DNA from: Bdellovibrio bacteriovorus
GTDB lineage: Bacteria; Bdellovibrionota; Bdellovibrionia; Bdellovibrionales; Bdellovibrionaceae
Length of the DNA: 64,000 bases
NCBI RefSeq assembly: GCF_002208115.1
Contig: NZ_CP020946.1
Coordinates: 186,001-250,000 of the forward strand
Reading direction: 5' to 3'
The notes beneath the pieces are model-generated. The model did no database searches. It worked only from the letters and a program-made list of their open reading frames with translations, and was not told the origin of the DNA. The position numbers and the translations under genes are program-made. Of the stretch, positions 9,937 to 18,387 are shown piece after piece; position 1 is the first letter of the stretch, and each line of letters begins with the position of its first letter.

Positions 9937-10746
9937 TTATCTCTTGCTGCGGGATGCGCGCAGGTCTTTGGCGGTGAAGCCGCGTTTGCAGAAGTTTTTG
10001 AGTGCTGTTTCATAGGAGGCATAGTCCATCATGTTGCGGCTGGTGTAAGGAACCGCCTGATAGTCAGAAAGCTGAGTCATTCCGTCTGAATATACAACGT
10101 TGTACGTGCCCTTATAGTTGCTATCGTGAACCGTCAGGATGTAGCCATTCGCGGTTCTTTTCATGTCTACCACCAGCCAGGCGTGCGCCGTGATGCCTTC
10201 AATCTGCAGCATTTGGTAAGGGATGATCCCTTTACTGACTTCCACATACAACTCATCCATGCGTTTTTTCATTTCCGCTGCGGGAATGCTGTGATTGCCG
10301 GTGACACCGCGAACCCAACCGAACATCAGGCCACCGTCGACGATTTGACCTTCTTCCAAAGCCTGTTGAATTTCGTTCCTGTGAGCATATGAAAACTCGG
10401 ACAAATTTTTAAAGCCCGGAATCTCAACAACGCCTCGGTTGGCGGAAATGTCCATGATGATCTGGCGGACTTCGTTGCGATTGGGGCGGGGTTCTTCGGG
10501 ACGATAGATGGTCAGATAATTTGCGTTGCGGGTGAACATGGAATGCCACCAGCAAACACCCGCATCACCCAAACCACCGCGATTGGTGAAGGAAAGCTGG
10601 TTCTCGGTATCAGCCAGAAGGGCTCGCATAGCGGCCGGTTTGTGGGCCATTTCGCAGAATTCGGCTTTCGTGGTGGGGGCTTTGGCGTGGGCCCAGGCTG
10701 CGATTAAACTGGTGGCGGCAAAGGCGGTAAAAGCTTTCCATTTCAT
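9937..10746 (-). CDS. Exported protein with a possible papain-like fold
   Basis: 269 residues from ATG 10746, chosen because AAGGAGTC precedes it and a signal peptide (residues 1-21, cut after AHA) follows at once. The mature part has a cysteine in DAGVCWWHSM, a histidine in ITAHAWLVVD and, about 15 residues on, an aspartate in VHDSN. That order and the CW and HAW contexts resemble papain- or C39-like cysteine peptidases. This is pattern-based inference, not a family I can name. If right, it is an exported hydrolase, possibly used against prey or peptidoglycan proteins. An imperfect hairpin (10864-10888) separates it from the next minus-strand gene. Confidence 0.75.
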   Translation of the reverse strand: MKWKAFTAFAATSLIAAWAHAKAPTTKAEFCEMAHKPAAMRALLADTENQLSFTNRGGLGDAGVCWWHSMFTRNANYLTIYRPEEPRPNRNEVRQIIMDISANRGVVEIPGFKNLSEFSYAHRNEIQQALEEGQIVDGGLMFGWVRGVTGNHSIPAAEMKKRMDELYVEVSKGIIPYQMLQIEGITAHAWLVVDMKRTANGYILTVHDSNYKGTYNVVYSDGMTQLSDYQAVPYTSRNMMDYASYETALKNFCKRGFTAKDLRASRSKR

Positions 10747-10890
10747 GGCGGACTCCTTGTTCCTGTAAGCTAGGGCAAGGCAGGTGCCAAAATAAAAGGG
10801 ATTCAGATATCTCTGACTCCCTCCCTGAGTTTCCGCGAAGTACCTCGGCTGCCACAGGGCCAACAGGTGTCTATTCTTTAGACGCCTCTT

Positions 10891-12180
10891 TTACTGGGGC
10901 TTTGTCACGCATCGGAAGCCGACGTTATTCATCTTCAGATTCCAGGACGCCGGGGCCTGCATCTCATCGGCGGTAATATCCCCGATGTTGGCGGTGAAGA
11001 TTCCCGTAACACCTTTGGAATGAATGCAAAGGGCGCCTCCGCGAATGACTTTGCCAGAGCTTCCTCCGAACAAATTCCCCATCGAAGTGTCTTTCTTTCC
11101 GGCATCTGCAAGACCCGTGAAATCAAACAGCGCTTTGGAGCCCGGTTTCACGTCCCAGTTGTTGTTGTGATACTGGCGTCCATAGAAACTTGAAAGATCC
11201 GGATTGTACGAGTTGCCATAAATGGTGTCGCTGACCCACTCCCAGGCATTGCCACCGAAATCCCAGATCACTTTGCCGCTGGCAAGAACAAACGTTCGGC
11301 GCTCGCTGCCACTGGTTTTGCCGGTGCTGTCGTAAGGGTTGGTGACATCTTTGATTTCCACGGGCTCACTCCATCCGGAATAGTAGCCGGTGTACAGGGT
11401 GTCTTTCTTGTTTTTATCAATCCAGTTTTCCTGGGTGTTGTAAATTTCCAAAGCTGCCGCATTCCACTCGGAATTTGTTGGCAGGCGGTAACCCGCACCC
11501 AGAGCGGCACACGCGTCGGTGGCTACGGCTTTGGTGGCCAGCCAAGGTTTGTTCGCGGCCGTCGAAACAGCTTTTCCGCCCACTTTTTTCATTTCAAATT
11601 TCGCGATACAGAATGCTTCGGTTTTCACCGTGCTGTTGGCAGCAACAAGTTCATAGTTCTCTGGACAACCACTGATGGGAGTCGGCACAGGCTCAGGAAC
11701 TGGTGCGGGTTCAGGCACAGGCACCGGAGTCGGAGTTGGTGTCGGCTCTGGTGTTGGCTCCGGAGCGGGTTCTGGCGCCGGCGCGGGAGTCGGTGCTGGA
11801 GTTGGCTCGGGTGCTGGTTCCGGAGCCGGTTGTGGAGCCGGCGCAGGGCTTGGTTCCGGCGCAGGGGCTGGCGAAGGCTCTGGAGTTGGAACTGGAGCAG
11901 GAGCAGGCTCTTCCGGAGTTGGAGCTGGTGATGGCGATGGCTCTGGAGTCGGAGCCGGTTCTTCCGGCGCAGGCGCTGGAACTGGCTCAGGGCTTGGCTC
12001 AGCAGGCGTCGGCGTTGGCGCCGGAGTCTGCTGGCTTGGTGGTTGCGTTGGATTTGCCTGGGGAGGATTCTCCGCAGTCTGATCTTCTTGTCCTGATTTC
12101 TTTCCGCTAAAACTTCCTGAGCACGCAGAAAGAGTTGTCGTCAGACTCAAACACAAAATAATCAGTGGCAGGTTCTTCAT
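10891..12180 (-). CDS. Proline-rich lipoprotein with FGE/sulfatase-modifying-like domain
   Basis: 429 residues. The signal ends in a lipobox (TLSAC), so the protein should be lipid anchored. Residues about 35-165 are an extended P-A/P-E/P-T repeat, a likely rigid stalk across the periplasm or off the cell surface. The C-terminal 260 residues show hallmarks of the formylglycine-generating-enzyme-like fold (C-type-lectin-like): [41 protein letters not shown] and a closing VGFRCV. Many such domains are not enzymes but binding modules. A surface adhesin or sensor role fits the stalk architecture; this is inference. Confidence 0.85.
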   Translation of the reverse strand: MKNLPLIILCLSLTTTLSACSGSFSGKKSGQEDQTAENPPQANPTQPPSQQTPAPTPTPAEPSPEPVPAPAPEEPAPTPEPSPSPAPTPEEPAPAPVPTPEPSPAPAPEPSPAPAPQPAPEPAPEPTPAPTPAPAPEPAPEPTPEPTPTPTPVPVPEPAPVPEPVPTPISGCPENYELVAANSTVKTEAFCIAKFEMKKVGGKAVSTAANKPWLATKAVATDACAALGAGYRLPTNSEWNAAALEIYNTQENWIDKNKKDTLYTGYYSGWSEPVEIKDVTNPYDSTGKTSGSERRTFVLASGKVIWDFGGNAWEWVSDTIYGNSYNPDLSSFYGRQYHNNNWDVKPGSKALFDFTGLADAGKKDTSMGNLFGGSSGKVIRGGALCIHSKGVTGIFTANIGDITADEMQAPASWNLKMNNVGFRCVTKPQ

Positions 12181-12342
12181 TCAGAATCCTTCGTTAGGGG
12201 GCTGAACTTATTTTCACTGATTTTTAACGAACTTCGGAAAATTACTTATGTTAGCAGTCAAAACTCGCCTTAAGCCTTTCGCCTGAAAGGGTTACTCATT
12301 TTTTTTGCCAGCCCTTGGGTGGGTCGTGGTAAAGGATGTGTT

Positions 12343-12606
12343 ATGAACGACAACAACCCGGAAAACGCCACCCCTATTGAGATTCCCAAAGAAGCCCTGA
12401 GTGAACAGGCCCTGCGCGGAGTGATTGATAACTTCATTCAGCGTGAAGGCACCGACTATGGTGTGAATGAAATCTCTTACGAAACCAAGATGCAGCAGGT
12501 GCAAAAGCAGATCGACAAAGGGCACGTGCGCATCGTTTTTGATCCCAACACCGAAAGCGTCAGCTTGATGCCCGAGCATGAGTGGAAGAAGTTCCAGAGG
12601 CGCTGA
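12343..12606 (+). CDS. YheU family protein (UPF0270)
   Basis: 87 residues from ATG 12343, preceded by AAAGGA. The sequence IEIPKEALSEQALRGVIDNF followed by REGTDYG is the recognisable core of the YheU/UPF0270 family of small soluble proteins. The cellular role is unknown in all members I know of. It stands alone, with no operon partner. Confidence 0.85.
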   Translation: MNDNNPENATPIEIPKEALSEQALRGVIDNFIQREGTDYGVNEISYETKMQQVQKQIDKGHVRIVFDPNTESVSLMPEHEWKKFQRR

Positions 12607-12813
12607 AAAGCGCTCTCCTAGCGATTTCTTCACCTCACACGCCGCAATAATGCAGCTGGTTTCATTACCGGCGCATTACATTCCTGAAATCAATTCTCAC
12701 TATGCTCAAATTTTCAGCAACTGTCCGCGTCTTACATTGACGTATTCCTGACAATCTGTAAAAACCTGTCCCTCGCGAGTAATTTGTTTTTTGTTTTGGA
12801 GTTTTAAGACCTT

Positions 12814-13749
12814 ATGAGCCCTACTGATCGTGCTTTCGAGCTCGGCAAGCTTTACTACGACCGGGGAGAGTTCACGCCTGCCGTGGACAATCTTCAGGAA
12901 GCGACGAAAGCTTTCTTTGCCGAGAAGAATTTCTCTCAATACTTGAAGTGCATCAATTTGCTTCTGCGTATCTTTGCAGAGCGTGAGCAATTTGAAGAAG
13001 TGAATCTGACAAAAGAAAAACTCCAGGATTTGGTTCTGAAAGAGGGCTTCGAACTGAATTCCAAGACGTACTACACGCTCGCGGTGTGTGCGTCGTACAA
13101 AGGTCAAATCGACACAGCCATGGACTATCTCCAAAAGGCCCTGGCTATCGCGCTTGCTTCTGACAACAAGGAAGACATCTGTCACGCCATCTTCGGTCTT
13201 GCGATGGTGTACTCTCATCCGTCTTCCGCTCGCTATTCTGATGCTTTGAAAGAGATCTACAATCTTCAGGTCTTCTTCCAGGTTTATCAGATGCCGGATC
13301 TGCAGGCGTCCTCCCTGTTCCTGAATGCAGACATCCTGAAACAGATGAAAAAGTATGACGAAGCTATCGAGGTCCTGTGGAAGGCCTACGATATCGTTCG
13401 TGAAACCCGCAACGTGGTTATGTCCAACTATCTGATGGGCGCCCTGGCGGACACATACTTTGAAATCGGCGACAAGGACATGGCCCGCACTTACATCACT
13501 CTGGCGCAAAGATCTGTGGACACTGAAAACCACAAACGTCTGGCGCGCATGGTGAAAAACCTGGCGGAAAAAATCGGTGGCGAAACCCAGAGCAACTTCG
13601 ACCTTATCTTTGATGAGGCCAACCACTCTGTGATCGAAAAGAAACTGGGTCGCATTGATTTTAAAAACCAGTTCATATTATTGGATCGATCTTCTGCGCC
13701 TGTTCGTTCAGAACCAGGGTCAGATTTATTCCAAAGAATTCCTGGTTGA
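12814..13749 (+). CDS. TPR protein, 5' part of a frameshifted TPR/winged-helix regulator
   Basis: 311 residues in this frame. Repeated helical hairpins such as ALGKLYYDRGEF-like units and KYDEAIEVLWKAYDI are tetratricopeptide repeats. The last in-phase stretch (LGRIDFKNQFILLD) is the start of an OmpR-type winged helix, which then continues only in the next frame (13655-13921). The out-of-frame tail from about 13690 (RSSAPVRSEPG) is not family-like. The break coincides with a tandem GATC duplication at 13684-13691; removing one copy restores one continuous frame of about 367 residues. As it stands, the product lacks its DNA-binding domain. Confidence 0.8.
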   Translation: MSPTDRAFELGKLYYDRGEFTPAVDNLQEATKAFFAEKNFSQYLKCINLLLRIFAEREQFEEVNLTKEKLQDLVLKEGFELNSKTYYTLAVCASYKGQIDTAMDYLQKALAIALASDNKEDICHAIFGLAMVYSHPSSARYSDALKEIYNLQVFFQVYQMPDLQASSLFLNADILKQMKKYDEAIEVLWKAYDIVRETRNVVMSNYLMGALADTYFEIGDKDMARTYITLAQRSVDTENHKRLARMVKNLAEKIGGETQSNFDLIFDEANHSVIEKKLGRIDFKNQFILLDRSSAPVRSEPGSDLFQRIPG

Positions 13750-13921
13750 GAATGTCTGGAAGCAGCCTTATGATCCTGCCATCCACGACAATAAGATTTA
13801 CGTGACGATCAAACGTCTGCGTAAACTGATTGAACCGGATTACGAAAAACCTAAATATATCTTTAGAGCCAAAAACGGATATTACATGAATAAAGCGGCT
13901 CGAGTTCATTTCGAGCACTAA
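13655..13921 (+). pseudogene. Winged-helix C-terminal half of the frameshifted TPR regulator
   Basis: In the +1 frame relative to the upstream TPR gene, the sequence LLRLFVQNQGQIYSKEFLVE, then NKIYVTIKRLRKLIEPD and FRAKNGYYMN, is a complete OmpR/PhoB-type winged helix (recognition helix NKIYVTIKRLRKLI). No ribosome site or good start codon precedes it, so it is unlikely to be translated on its own. It most likely belongs to the preceding ORF. Confidence 0.7.
13684..13691 (+). repeat. GATCGATC tandem duplication causing the frameshift
   Basis: Two adjacent GATC copies. With a single copy the codons read TTA TTG GAT CTT CTG CGC CTG (LLDLLRL), which joins the TPR ORF to the winged helix with no gap in the family pattern. 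Confidence 0.65.
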
Positions 13922-13930
13922 GGGGGATTC

Positions 13931-14503
13931 ATGTTGAGCAAAATTTTGATCGCAACTTTGGTGACTCTATCGGGACTGACGTTCTCTGCAACTGCCTTTG
14001 CGAAGGATGAAGAGCACATCATGCCAGCCAGTGATGACCGCTGGGTCCCATGGCCAATGCACTTGGCACAGCCATTCCCATGGCAGGACATCCAGGGTCT
14101 TTGGAAAGCCCAACAGGGTGATTTCACGTCCTACTTTGCTCTGAAAGTGGTTCGTCAGAAATCCACTGGTGTTCGCCAGCTTCAGGTGAAGCAGTTCGAC
14201 GGCGAAACCTGCCGTGTGATTGCGACGGGCGTGGGTATTGAAAGAAACAAAAAGGTTCTTTCTCAGATGACCAGCAAGGGCGGAACAACCTTCCGTGTTC
14301 AACTGACGGCCTTTGATCAGAAAGATTCTCCACTTCCACCGTTGCGCGGGAACCTGCCGACGGAGGCTGTGATGCTTCTATCCTTCGGGGCGCTGGAGCA
14401 GCGTGGGACCGAAGAGCTGATTCATATGCAAATTATGAAGATTTCAGCGACTTTGACCCAGAAAACGTGCATGGACGACCTGAAGGCACTAAAAAAGTAC
14501 TAA
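13931..14503 (+). CDS. Secreted hypothetical protein
   Basis: 190 residues from ATG 13931 with AAGGGGG 5-7 nt upstream. The signal peptide MLSKILIATLVTLSGLTFSA ends after TAFA. The mature part contains a mixed beta-rich segment (FALKVVRQKSTGVRQLQVKQ) and two cysteines (ETCRV, KTCMD) that could form a disulfide. I do not recognise a family. It starts 9 nt after the winged-helix fragment, so it may be co-transcribed with the TPR gene. Confidence 0.8.
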   Translation: MLSKILIATLVTLSGLTFSATAFAKDEEHIMPASDDRWVPWPMHLAQPFPWQDIQGLWKAQQGDFTSYFALKVVRQKSTGVRQLQVKQFDGETCRVIATGVGIERNKKVLSQMTSKGGTTFRVQLTAFDQKDSPLPPLRGNLPTEAVMLLSFGALEQRGTEELIHMQIMKISATLTQKTCMDDLKALKKY

Positions 14504-14565
14504 AATTAAAAAAAGATATTGATTAAGGGACGGACCGTTGTTAGAAATGGTCCTCTCAAGACGAT

Positions 14566-14641
14566 AGGGAATTAGCTCAGTTGGTAGAGCGCCACCCTTA
14601 CAAGGTGGATGTCGTCGGTTCGAATCCGGCATTCCCTACCA
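14566..14641 (+). tRNA. tRNA-Val (anticodon TAC)
   Basis: A full cloverleaf: acceptor AGGGAAT/ATTCCCT, D stem GCTC/GAGC, anticodon stem CCACC/GGTGG around CTTACAA, T arm with TTCGAAT, and an encoded CCA (14639-14641). It is 76 nt long. The anticodon TAC reads GUA-family valine codons. Confidence 0.97.
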
Positions 14642-14665
14642 AACTTCTTCTAAGAAGTTTAAATC

Positions 14666-14689
14666 AACCACCGCCAAGGTGGTTTTTTT
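14666..14689 (+). terminator. Terminator after tRNA-Val
   Basis: AACCACC (14666-14672) pairs with GGTGGTT (14678-14684), followed by a T run. Just before it, AAACTTCT/AGAAGTTT (14641-14660) forms a second hairpin that overlaps the tRNA 3' end and may guide processing. Confidence 0.85.
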
Positions 14690-14871
14690 ATGCCTAAAAT
14701 CTGCCGCCGCATATTTAGCCCTCCTTTGCTTGAACAAAATTCCTGAATACACAATTGTTACACAATGCACAAATTTTGTACGGGCTATGTAATCTTTCTG
14801 CTAGAAGCTCTCCATCTTGAAACGACGAATTTCGTCCCTGAGGCGGAATAATTTTCTAAAGAGGAGAGATC

Positions 14872-15609
14872 ATGAATCGTCTACTGACTGTATTTGGCCT
14901 TCTGCTGGTGGCAACTTTGGCCTCCTTCAATGCTTTTGCTCAATCTTCCGCTCTGGAGCGCAAACTGATGGTAGAGGATTCTTACGAAGCTCCTCGTGGC
15001 CGTTTGTTCAATGAACAGGCTTATCTGCGTGGTGAAACTTACCTGAGCCAGTACACGAACGTGATCGTCATCAATAAAGCGGCATCCGGCTCCCAGGCTC
15101 AGACTCTGCGCTTGTACACAAACCGTCAGTTGATGCTTTCCACATATGTTTCCACTGGCCGTGAAGACGTTGAATACATCAGCAAAGTGCGCGGTGTTGT
15201 GAACAAGATCTTTAAAGGCACGACGTCTTCCCACTGGAGACATACTACTCGCGGCTTCTATACTATTAAGCGCGTTCACGGTTACAACTACCGTTCTGGC
15301 GAATCCAAATTCCAGATGCCATTTGCGATGTTCTTCAATGAACAGCGCGGCTTGGCAGTTCACCAGGTGCCGCCGGATCTTTCCGGCGGTGAAGCAGCTG
15401 GTGAGGCGATGCTGGGTAAACGTGCGTCCTCTGGTTGCGTGCGCGTTCATAAATCTCAAATTCAAACCATCCACCGTGCTGTGACTGCAGCGGACCGTGG
15501 CATTGTTCCAGTGCTGGATACTCGCACTGGTAAGCCTAAGTACGATCAGAACGGCAAAATCCGTTACGAAAGCGGTTACAAAACTATCGTTATCGTAGAG
15601 GAATATTAA
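14872..15609 (+). CDS. L,D-transpeptidase (YkuD family), exported
   Basis: 245 residues from ATG 14872 (AAAGAGGAGAG just upstream). The signal peptide is cut after AFA. The catalytic YkuD motif SSGCVRVH carries the nucleophile Cys, with the upstream His in AVHQVP. These periplasmic enzymes make 3-3 crosslinks or attach groups to meso-DAP in peptidoglycan. In Bdellovibrio, L,D-transpeptidases are known to modify prey and self walls during invasion; whether this copy does so cannot be told from sequence. It is monocistronic. Confidence 0.93.
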   Translation: MNRLLTVFGLLLVATLASFNAFAQSSALERKLMVEDSYEAPRGRLFNEQAYLRGETYLSQYTNVIVINKAASGSQAQTLRLYTNRQLMLSTYVSTGREDVEYISKVRGVVNKIFKGTTSSHWRHTTRGFYTIKRVHGYNYRSGESKFQMPFAMFFNEQRGLAVHQVPPDLSGGEAAGEAMLGKRASSGCVRVHKSQIQTIHRAVTAADRGIVPVLDTRTGKPKYDQNGKIRYESGYKTIVIVEEY

Positions 15610-15684
15610 GAGCGGGGCTTTAATAAGCCCCGATCTCTCGCGACACGCTCTGGTGGCTTGTTGACCTCGCCCCGAAAGGGGCAT

Positions 15685-15712
15685 AAAAAGGCTGGGTTTC
15701 CCCGGCCTTTTT
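15685..15712 (+). terminator. Terminator between the L,D-transpeptidase gene and the next gene
   Basis: AAAAAGGCTGGG (15685-15696) pairs with CCCCGGCCTTTTT around TTTC, with T residues following. A second GC hairpin (CGGGGCTT/AAGCCCCG, 15613-15632) lies right after the L,D-transpeptidase stop but lacks a T run. Confidence 0.8.
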
Positions 15713-15729
15713 GTATTTTAGGAGTGACT

Positions 15730-16365
15730 ATGAACCTGATTGAAATCGTAAACACCCCCGATGAACAACGTGACCATCAGTGGGAGATCGACTTTTTCAT
15801 GGCGGTCACTCAAGGCAACGTCAAGCTGATCCATGAAGTCCCTCAACAAGGTCCGGATGGCTGGCCTTACCTGCTGGTGGAAACCGGCGCAGAGGCGACA
15901 GAGCCCGCAAACAAAATCATGCAATGGGCCGCAACCAAAGGTGTGGGCCTGGTTGTGAATCCCATGAAGTCCTATCCCGACTATGTATTCACTTACGGCA
16001 TGCTTTGGAACTTCAAAGAAACCGGCCGATTCTATCAAGAGGCTGCTCAGTCTCCGGTAGGCACCGTGGAAATGGAAAAAGGTCAGGGTCTGCATGCAGG
16101 TCCCCCAGCGCCACACTATCTGCCTCAGTACGTTCGCAACATCCTGAAAGAATTCTTCCGCGATCAGGGCGTTCTGCGCCCACGCATTCTGGTGATGAGC
16201 CAGGACCGCAAACACTACGACCTGGCATTCTCCCTGGAGTCTTTGGGGAACCCACCAACCAAAGAACACCAGGGCATCGCCGAAGCCCTGAGCTGGTTCC
16301 TGCCACCGCACTATTCCGTGGTGCTGGTCTCCGAAATCGGTTTGCCACAATTCTCAGATCTATAA
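15730..16365 (+). CDS. Hypothetical cytosolic protein
   Basis: 211 residues from ATG 15730, chosen because GGAGTG precedes it; the longer frame to 15658 would run through a terminator. There is no signal peptide or membrane segment. The second half (residues ~130-211, YLPQYVRNILKEFF, ILVMSQDRKHYDLAFSLESL) looks like a compact alpha/beta domain vaguely like SseB C-terminal domains, but I would not assign it. The gene is flanked by terminators on both sides, so it is monocistronic. Confidence 0.8.
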   Translation: MNLIEIVNTPDEQRDHQWEIDFFMAVTQGNVKLIHEVPQQGPDGWPYLLVETGAEATEPANKIMQWAATKGVGLVVNPMKSYPDYVFTYGMLWNFKETGRFYQEAAQSPVGTVEMEKGQGLHAGPPAPHYLPQYVRNILKEFFRDQGVLRPRILVMSQDRKHYDLAFSLESLGNPPTKEHQGIAEALSWFLPPHYSVVLVSEIGLPQFSDL

Positions 16366-16371
16366 AAAAAC

Positions 16372-16402
16372 AAAAACCCCGCCAACAAAGCGGGGTTTTT
16401 TT
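16372..16402. terminator. Bidirectional terminator between convergent genes
   Basis: AAAAACCCCG (16372-16381) pairs with CGGGGTTTTT (16391-16400). An A run on one side and a T run on the other serve both flanking genes. Confidence 0.9.
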
Positions 16403-16410
16403 ATTAAGCT

Positions 16411-16441
16411 CCTAAATCCAATTCCCAATCTCAAATTTCCA
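16411..16441 (-). repeat. 31-bp repeat, copy 2
   Basis: On the minus strand this matches 9851-9881 at 28 of 31 positions. It sits between the stop codon of the gene at 16450-16938 and its terminator, the same position as copy 1 behind lon. Confidence 0.7.
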
Positions 16442-16449
16442 ATCGCCAC

Positions 16450-16938
16450 CTAGTATTCAACCACCACAGTTTTCACTTCAATGGTCTTCGTGCTCTGAGA
16501 GCCATCCTCATGGGTCACCAGAACCTGGCGCTGATAGCCTTGAGTCGACATCTTGGGAATCATCGTTGTGCTCGGAGTGATGTAGGCGGTTTGCAAAGGC
16601 TCAAGCACTTTGCCGCCAGAGCGAAGTTCCAGATTCATTTTGTCTTCGGAAGTCCAATTCAGTTCAAAGTTCACAACACCTTTTTGCGAGCGCACGGAAG
16701 TGATCAGTTGGCGATTGATGTAAACATCCACCACCGCACCGTCTCTGGCTTCTGTCAGAATGCTCAGGGCTTTGATATCGCGAAGCTGGGAAGGCTCGCT
16801 GGTGACGTCGGAGGAAAGGCGGCCAGCTTCCACGATAGTCAGGCTCACTCCGATAGTCCCGCTGGTCATGCCCGCAGAGGCGGAAAACGCACTAAGAAGC
16901 AAAGAACAAAACAGCAGGGAGGTGGCAGCGATCTTCAT
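16450..16938 (-). CDS. Secreted beta-rich hypothetical protein
   Basis: 162 residues from ATG 16938, preceded by AAGGAGTC. The signal peptide is cut after ASA (residue ~22). The mature part is rich in alternating hydrophobic residues, suggests a small beta sandwich, and has no cysteine. No catalytic motif is visible. I do not recognise a family. It ends in a TAG followed by the 31-bp repeat and the shared terminator. Confidence 0.8.
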   Translation of the reverse strand: MKIAATSLLFCSLLLSAFSASAGMTSGTIGVSLTIVEAGRLSSDVTSEPSQLRDIKALSILTEARDGAVVDVYINRQLITSVRSQKGVVNFELNWTSEDKMNLELRSGGKVLEPLQTAYITPSTTMIPKMSTQGYQRQVLVTHEDGSQSTKTIEVKTVVVEY

Positions 16939-17056
16939 GGAACAGACTCCTTGGTTGATTTCAAGCTTCTGTCTAAAGCAAGGCCTGTACCTGTTTTAAA
17001 TAATGCTGCTTAGATTTGACCAAACGGAGCTGTCTAAAGTTAAGACACCTGATGCC

Positions 17057-17806
17057 TTAAAGAGGGCGATACCAGCAAGCGGGGCGTTCTTGCAAAAGCG
17101 CACTGGCGCGGAACGTGTCCAGTCTGCATTGCGGGCTTGGGTAGCCTAACAACGTGGCTGGCGGCAGATTTGTTTCTTCGGCATCTAAAGCCGGGACCGG
17201 CTGATTATTTGAAAACACATTCCACTGCAAGCGAGCCATCAGGGCGCCGGACTGCAAAGCGCGACGGCAGACGGTGGGTTTGGCGGAATTAGCACAAGTC
17301 TGCTCAAGCAAAGCTTCATCGCGTTCTGACAGGCGCACTGTCGGGGTTTTCATCATTGAAGCTATGCGGGTGAAGCAGCCACGAATGGAATAATAGTCCG
17401 CCGCGCCTTCGGCCGAAGCCCACGTGTCTTTGCCGTCGCCGTCCGGGAAGTAGGGTTTGCCGCCTTTGTGGTGGCCGACCTCATGGCAGATCATCAGGGC
17501 CAGGCTGTCTGGGGTGGTGGTGGGCTCGCGCACCAATCCGCCATAGACGATGATCAGCTTGGATTCATCAAACCGCAGGGCCTGGGCATTGATGGTGTTG
17601 TTAAACCAGCTCGATTGAAAGTCGATGTCGGGATAGATTTTTTGGAAAAGCGTCAGCAGTTGATTCAGTTGGTCTTCAGAAAGGCCTTGGTCAACCTCGG
17701 TGCTGGCATTGACCGGCAGCAGGGCCGGGCACAGCACACGTTGCACGGCCACCTGGGAAGGGGCCAGCACGGCAAGAAGAAGAAGGGTGAACAGCAGCAC
17801 TTTCAT
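17057..17806 (-). CDS. Exported zinc metalloprotease-like protein (HEVGHH)
   Basis: 249 residues from ATG 17806, which places the hydrophobic signal KVLLFTLLLLAVLAP at the N-terminus; a GTG at 17845 would add 13 residues. Neither start has a good ribosome site. The zinc motif is MICHEVGHH, and a probable third ligand lies downstream in SAEGAADYY. Six or more cysteines in the C-terminal half suggest disulfides and a periplasmic or extracellular location. The family is not certain; the arrangement is that of gluzincin peptidases with an E-x-x-A-D helix. Confidence 0.8.
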   Translation of the reverse strand: MKVLLFTLLLLAVLAPSQVAVQRVLCPALLPVNASTEVDQGLSEDQLNQLLTLFQKIYPDIDFQSSWFNNTINAQALRFDESKLIIVYGGLVREPTTTPDSLALMICHEVGHHKGGKPYFPDGDGKDTWASAEGAADYYSIRGCFTRIASMMKTPTVRLSERDEALLEQTCANSAKPTVCRRALQSGALMARLQWNVFSNNQPVPALDAEETNLPPATLLGYPSPQCRLDTFRASALLQERPACWYRPL

Positions 17807-17873
17807 CAGGCCGGGATCATAAACCCGGGTTCGAAGGGGCTCCACTCAAATGGCGGCCAACTGAAAAGATTGC

Positions 17874-17904
17874 AAAAAAATCGCGGGATCTTTCGACCCC
17901 GCGA
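17874..17904 (-). terminator. Terminator of the PilZ-like gene
   Basis: On the minus strand TCGCGGG pairs with CCCGCGA (17898-17904 with 17881-17887) and seven T follow (17874-17880). Confidence 0.85.
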
Positions 17905-17924
17905 CTGGTGGTTTTCGTGGTGTT

Positions 17925-18317
17925 TTAATCAAGCTCGCCCGGGCGGGGCAGCAGATCCATCAGGCACTCACGCCAGTACTCCGGCGCCTCGTCGCTGTAG
18001 TCCACAGCCACATAGAAACCTTTTTTACCCAGAAGCTGCGTGCGCGTAATCACGCCAGAAACTTCAAGATTCATTTCCTCCAGATGCATGAACACGCGGT
18101 CGCCAATCAGGCAATCCAGGGTCAGCGTCTTGCGCAGGGCTGATGGAATCAGATCCTCGCGCTTCACCAGAAGCAAAAGTCCGGTGGAAGAGGCTTCGAC
18201 GATCTCACTGTTCTTTGCGATCTTTGCAAAGTCATCCAGTGATGTGAGATACGAAATATGAATGGGAGAGACTTCGGTCCTTGGAGCCACTCTGCGGTTG
18301 TATTTTGAACTTCCCAT
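17925..18317 (-). CDS. PilZ-like domain protein
   Basis: 130 residues, single domain. An Arg-rich N-terminus (NRRVAPR) precedes a beta-barrel-like sequence with EASSTGLLLLV. These match the two c-di-GMP-binding motifs of PilZ (RxxxR and D/NxSxxG), but the usual Asp/Asn of the second motif is Glu here. Bdellovibrio genomes encode many PilZ proteins that link c-di-GMP to motility and predation. Binding ability is uncertain because of the changed residue. The gene stands alone. Confidence 0.7.
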   Translation of the reverse strand: MGSSKYNRRVAPRTEVSPIHISYLTSLDDFAKIAKNSEIVEASSTGLLLLVKREDLIPSALRKTLTLDCLIGDRVFMHLEEMNLEVSGVITRTQLLGKKGFYVAVDYSDEAPEYWRECLMDLLPRPGELD

Positions 18318-18387
18318 TTTTCACCTACCTTAAAAACAAACTGCATTAGCGTCGGTTAATAAACTCTTCGGCAGGACTCGACCAAAG

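Noticed and set aside
11675-12110. Two overlapping plus-strand ORFs, Gly/Val- or Leu/Glu-rich
   Set aside because: Antisense to the proline-rich stalk of the lipoprotein; the repetitive GC-rich codons make open frames on the other strand.
15613-15632. GC hairpin after the L,D-transpeptidase stop as a terminator
   Set aside because: The stem is good but no T run follows; the next hairpin at 15685 fits better.
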